From Clostridia bacterium (GTDB taxonomy: Bacteria; Bacillota; Clostridia; Saccharofermentanales; Saccharofermentanaceae), in NCBI GenBank assembly GCA_017881645.1, contig JADGQQ010000012.1, positions 1 to 15,622 on the forward strand: DNA of 15,622 bases. Direction: 5' to 3'. The position numbers were made by a program, and so were the translations under genes. The number at the start of each line of letters is the position of its first letter. Position 1 is the stretch's first letter. This document shows positions 13,702-15,622 of the stretch, one piece after another. Below the pieces are notes generated by a model, which was not told where the DNA came from, did no database searches, and worked only from the letters and a program-made list of their open reading frames with translations.

Positions 13702-14736
13702 ATGAAAATAGCATTTTTTGACGCAAAACCCTACGACAAAGTCTGGTTTGACAATTATGTGGTTGAGTATGGATACAAAATCAAATACATCGACAGTCGG
13801 CTGAGCCTTGAGACAACAATTCTGGCCAAAGGGTGCGACGCCGTGTGTGTGTTTGTGAATGATACGGTAACCAAACAAGTCATCGATGAACTTGCCGGGA
13901 TGGGTATCAAGTGTGTCCTGCTTCGCTGTGCAGGGTTCAACAATGTGGATTTTGAAGCGTCCTACAAGAAACTGCATGTCATGCGCGTGCCGGCGTACTC
14001 ACCCTATGCGGTTGCTGAATATGCCTGTGCATTGCTTTTATCCGTCAACCGGAAGACGCATCGCGCATATGCCCGTACACGTGATTATAATTTCAACATT
14101 AACGGACTGGTCGGCATGGATCTGCACGGCAAGACGGCCGGCATCGTCGGAACCGGCAAAATCGGACGTATCATGATCGACATTCTCCGTGGGTTCGGCA
14201 TGAATATCATCGCGTTCGATCCTTTCCCGGCCAAAGATTCGGACATTCAGTTTGTAAGTCTGAACGAATTATGGGAACAGTCGGACGTGATCTCCATCCA
14301 TTGTCCGCTGACGCCCGAGACACACCACATGGTCAACGCGGATGCGCTGGAGAAGATGAAGGACACAGCGATACTGATCAACACGTCTCGCGGCGCACTT
14401 GTGGATACAGCCGCGCTCATCGAAGCTGTAAAGAACCGCAAAATCGGCGGAGTCGGTCTGGATGTATATGAAGAAGAAGATGATTATTTCTTTGAAGACC
14501 GATCCAATGAGATCCTTGACGATGAAGCTCTCGTACGTCTGATGAGTTTTCCCAACGTGCTCGTCACATCACATCAGGCGTTTTTTACGCAGGAAGCCAT
14601 GCAGGCCATCGCAAGAACTACGCTTGATAACCTGCAGCGTTTTGAGAGAGGCGAGTTCCTCCTCAATGAGATCTGTTACCAGTGCGAGGACAAAGGCGGC
14701 TGCGACCGTGAGAAGAAGCGCGTGAACTGCTTCTGA
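13702..14736 (+). CDS. ldhA: D-lactate dehydrogenase-type 2-hydroxyacid dehydrogenase with cysteine-rich tail (344 aa)
   Basis: This enzyme should reduce pyruvate (or a related 2-oxoacid) to the D-hydroxyacid with NADH in the cytoplasm. The NAD-binding fold has GTGKIG with G150, G152 and G155, and an acidic D173 at the end of the next strand, favouring NADH. Catalytic residues of the family are present with the same spacing as in E. coli LdhA: R230 in NTSRGALVD, E259 in DVYEEED and H291 in SHQAFFT. The phrase FFEDRSN after the Glu supports D-LDH rather than glycerate or phosphoglycerate dehydrogenases. The last 20 residues carry four cysteines (325, 328, 334, 343), not a feature I know from the family. 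AAAGG lies just upstream of the ATG; the flavin reductase ends 42 bases earlier. A strong terminator follows. Confidence 0.9.
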   Translation: MKIAFFDAKPYDKVWFDNYVVEYGYKIKYIDSRLSLETTILAKGCDAVCVFVNDTVTKQVIDELAGMGIKCVLLRCAGFNNVDFEASYKKLHVMRVPAYSPYAVAEYACALLLSVNRKTHRAYARTRDYNFNINGLVGMDLHGKTAGIVGTGKIGRIMIDILRGFGMNIIAFDPFPAKDSDIQFVSLNELWEQSDVISIHCPLTPETHHMVNADALEKMKDTAILINTSRGALVDTAALIEAVKNRKIGGVGLDVYEEEDDYFFEDRSNEILDDEALVRLMSFPNVLVTSHQAFFTQEAMQAIARTTLDNLQRFERGEFLLNEICYQCEDKGGCDREKKRVNCF

Positions 14737-14763
14737 TTTCAATATCCGTTCCTATATAACAAC

Positions 14764-14806
14764 AAAAGAGGAGCTGCCCCAAACGGGAGGCAGCCCCCTT
14801 TTTTTG
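14764..14806. terminator. Intrinsic terminator between convergent genes
   Basis: GCTGCC (14773-14778) pairs with GGCAGC (14789-14794), extended by inner C-G pairs and outer G-C and A-T pairs with an A/C mismatch. It is followed by a run of seven T (14799-14805). It ends the plus-strand redox series. On the minus strand the AAAA at 14764-14767 reads as UUUU after the stem, so it may also stop the ferredoxin gene. Confidence 0.85.
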
Positions 14807-14838
14807 TTTGAGTGCATGTTTTCTGACGGAGCAAATTC

Positions 14839-15582
14839 TTACGACAGTACTTCTCCGCGAACCGACAGCGTTACAACATTCCACGGGATCATCTTCCCGC
14901 AGTTCTTGAGCGCTTCGATTGCCGCATTGGCCAGACCGCCGCAGCAGGGGACTTCCATCCGCACGACCGTAACACTGGCAATATTGTTCTGCGCCAGAAT
15001 GGCCGTCAGTTTCTCCGCGTAACTGCCTTCATCGAGCTTGGGACACCCGATCATCGTGATTTTGTTCTTCATGAACCGGTTGTGGAAGTCACCGCTGGCA
15101 AAAGCTGCGCAGTCCGCTGCGATCAGAAGGTGCGCTCCGTCAAAGTAGGGGGCACGCAAAGGAAGAAGCTTAATCTGTATAGGCCACTGCATCAGCTCAG
15201 AGACGCCGGATGCGGGATCCGAAGCGGCCGAAGGCGCACAGGCTGCTGGAGCAGGGCTTGCCGAAGATTTGAGGGATGCGGCACGGGATCCGGGACAGCC
15301 GCCCATGGCTGCATGTACATGCGCCTGAGGCTGGACGGCAGTTTTTGTCTTCATGTGCTGATCCACGGCCGCCTGATCATATTCCGCCGCTTCGCGTTCC
15401 TCGAAGGCAATCGCTCCGGTCGGGCAGACCGGAAGACAATTGCCCAGACCGTCACAATAATCATCGCGGAGAAGGTGCGCCTTGCCGTTGACCATGCCGA
15501 TCGCGCCTTCGTGGCATGCCTGCGCACAGAGTCCGCATCCGTTACAGAGTACTTCATCTATTTTTATAACTTTTCTTTTCAT
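14839..15582 (-). CDS. 4Fe-4S ferredoxin-domain protein with C-terminal Cys-containing domain (247 aa)
   Basis: The N-terminal part (about 1-60) is a ferredoxin module. The first motif is complete: C13, C16, C19, C23. The second has C43, C49 and C53-P54, with Leu46 where a CxxCxxCxxxCP motif has its second Cys; the wording CDGLGNCLPVCPTGA looks like a regular variant of this subfamily. A linker rich in Ala, Pro and Ser (about 80-127) contains GGCPGSR (Cys96). The C-terminal domain (about 130-247) has further cysteines at 158, 180, 213, 214 and 228, with VPCCGG noteworthy. It is predicted to be a cytoplasmic electron-transfer protein with one normal cluster and possibly others; the partner is unknown. 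AAGGAGA precedes the ATG at 15582. It is transcribed towards the dehydrogenase gene, sharing the terminator between them. Its promoter is at or beyond the window edge. Confidence 0.85.
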   Translation of the reverse strand: MKRKVIKIDEVLCNGCGLCAQACHEGAIGMVNGKAHLLRDDYCDGLGNCLPVCPTGAIAFEEREAAEYDQAAVDQHMKTKTAVQPQAHVHAAMGGCPGSRAASLKSSASPAPAACAPSAASDPASGVSELMQWPIQIKLLPLRAPYFDGAHLLIAADCAAFASGDFHNRFMKNKITMIGCPKLDEGSYAEKLTAILAQNNIASVTVVRMEVPCCGGLANAAIEALKNCGKMIPWNVVTLSVRGEVLS

Positions 15583-15622
15583 TTGGGTTCTCCTTGTTTC
15601 GCCGGGAGGTTTTTTTGTTCGG

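Overview
The window looks like chromosomal DNA of a low-to-moderate-GC Firmicute, most likely a Clostridia-class anaerobe. The reasons are strong AGGAGG-type ribosome binding sites, GTG starts, intrinsic terminators, sugar ABC permeases without a local ATPase, two lipoproteins with lipobox cysteines, and a flavin/NAD redox gene set typical of gut or sediment clostridia. Species cannot be assigned from sequence reading alone. No tRNA, rRNA, CRISPR array, insertion sequence or phage gene was seen.

Region 1 (1-525): a small HIRAN-domain protein on the minus strand, closed by a perfect 16-bp terminator stem.

Region 2 (526-8477, plus strand): a tight five-gene operon. It encodes an unusually large solute-binding lipoprotein (an N-terminal beta-propeller-like half fused to a sugar-type binding half), a MalF-type permease, a MalG-type permease with a long hydrophilic N-terminus, an HlyD/MacA-type membrane-fusion adaptor, and a MacB-type periplasmic-core protein with only two membrane segments. 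No ATPase is encoded. Mixing a type I sugar importer with parts of a MacA/MacB exporter in one transcription unit is the most unusual feature of the window. A promoter and a catabolite-response-like palindrome lie in front.

Region 3 (8478-9085): a 608-base non-coding stretch. It holds a consensus promoter, several hairpins (a possible small RNA), an extended -10 promoter, and an intrinsic terminator placed between that promoter and the next gene, which suggests attenuation.

Region 4 (9086-14736, plus strand): a redox-flavoured series. FmnB/ApbE flavin transferase lipoprotein, EetA-like (NusG domain II) and EetB-like (Gx/Hpre_diP_synt_I) proteins form the core of a flavin-based extracellular electron transfer (FLEET) locus. 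They are followed by a translationally coupled EamA permease, a stand-alone NAD(P)HX epimerase, a flavin-reductase-fold protein, and a D-lactate-dehydrogenase-type 2-hydroxyacid dehydrogenase with a cysteine-rich tail. A terminator with a seven-T run ends the series.

Region 5 (14839-15582, minus strand): a convergent ferredoxin-domain protein. Together, regions 4 and 5 look like a neighbourhood for flavin, NAD(P)H and iron-sulfur electron handling; region 2 is an independent envelope transport unit.
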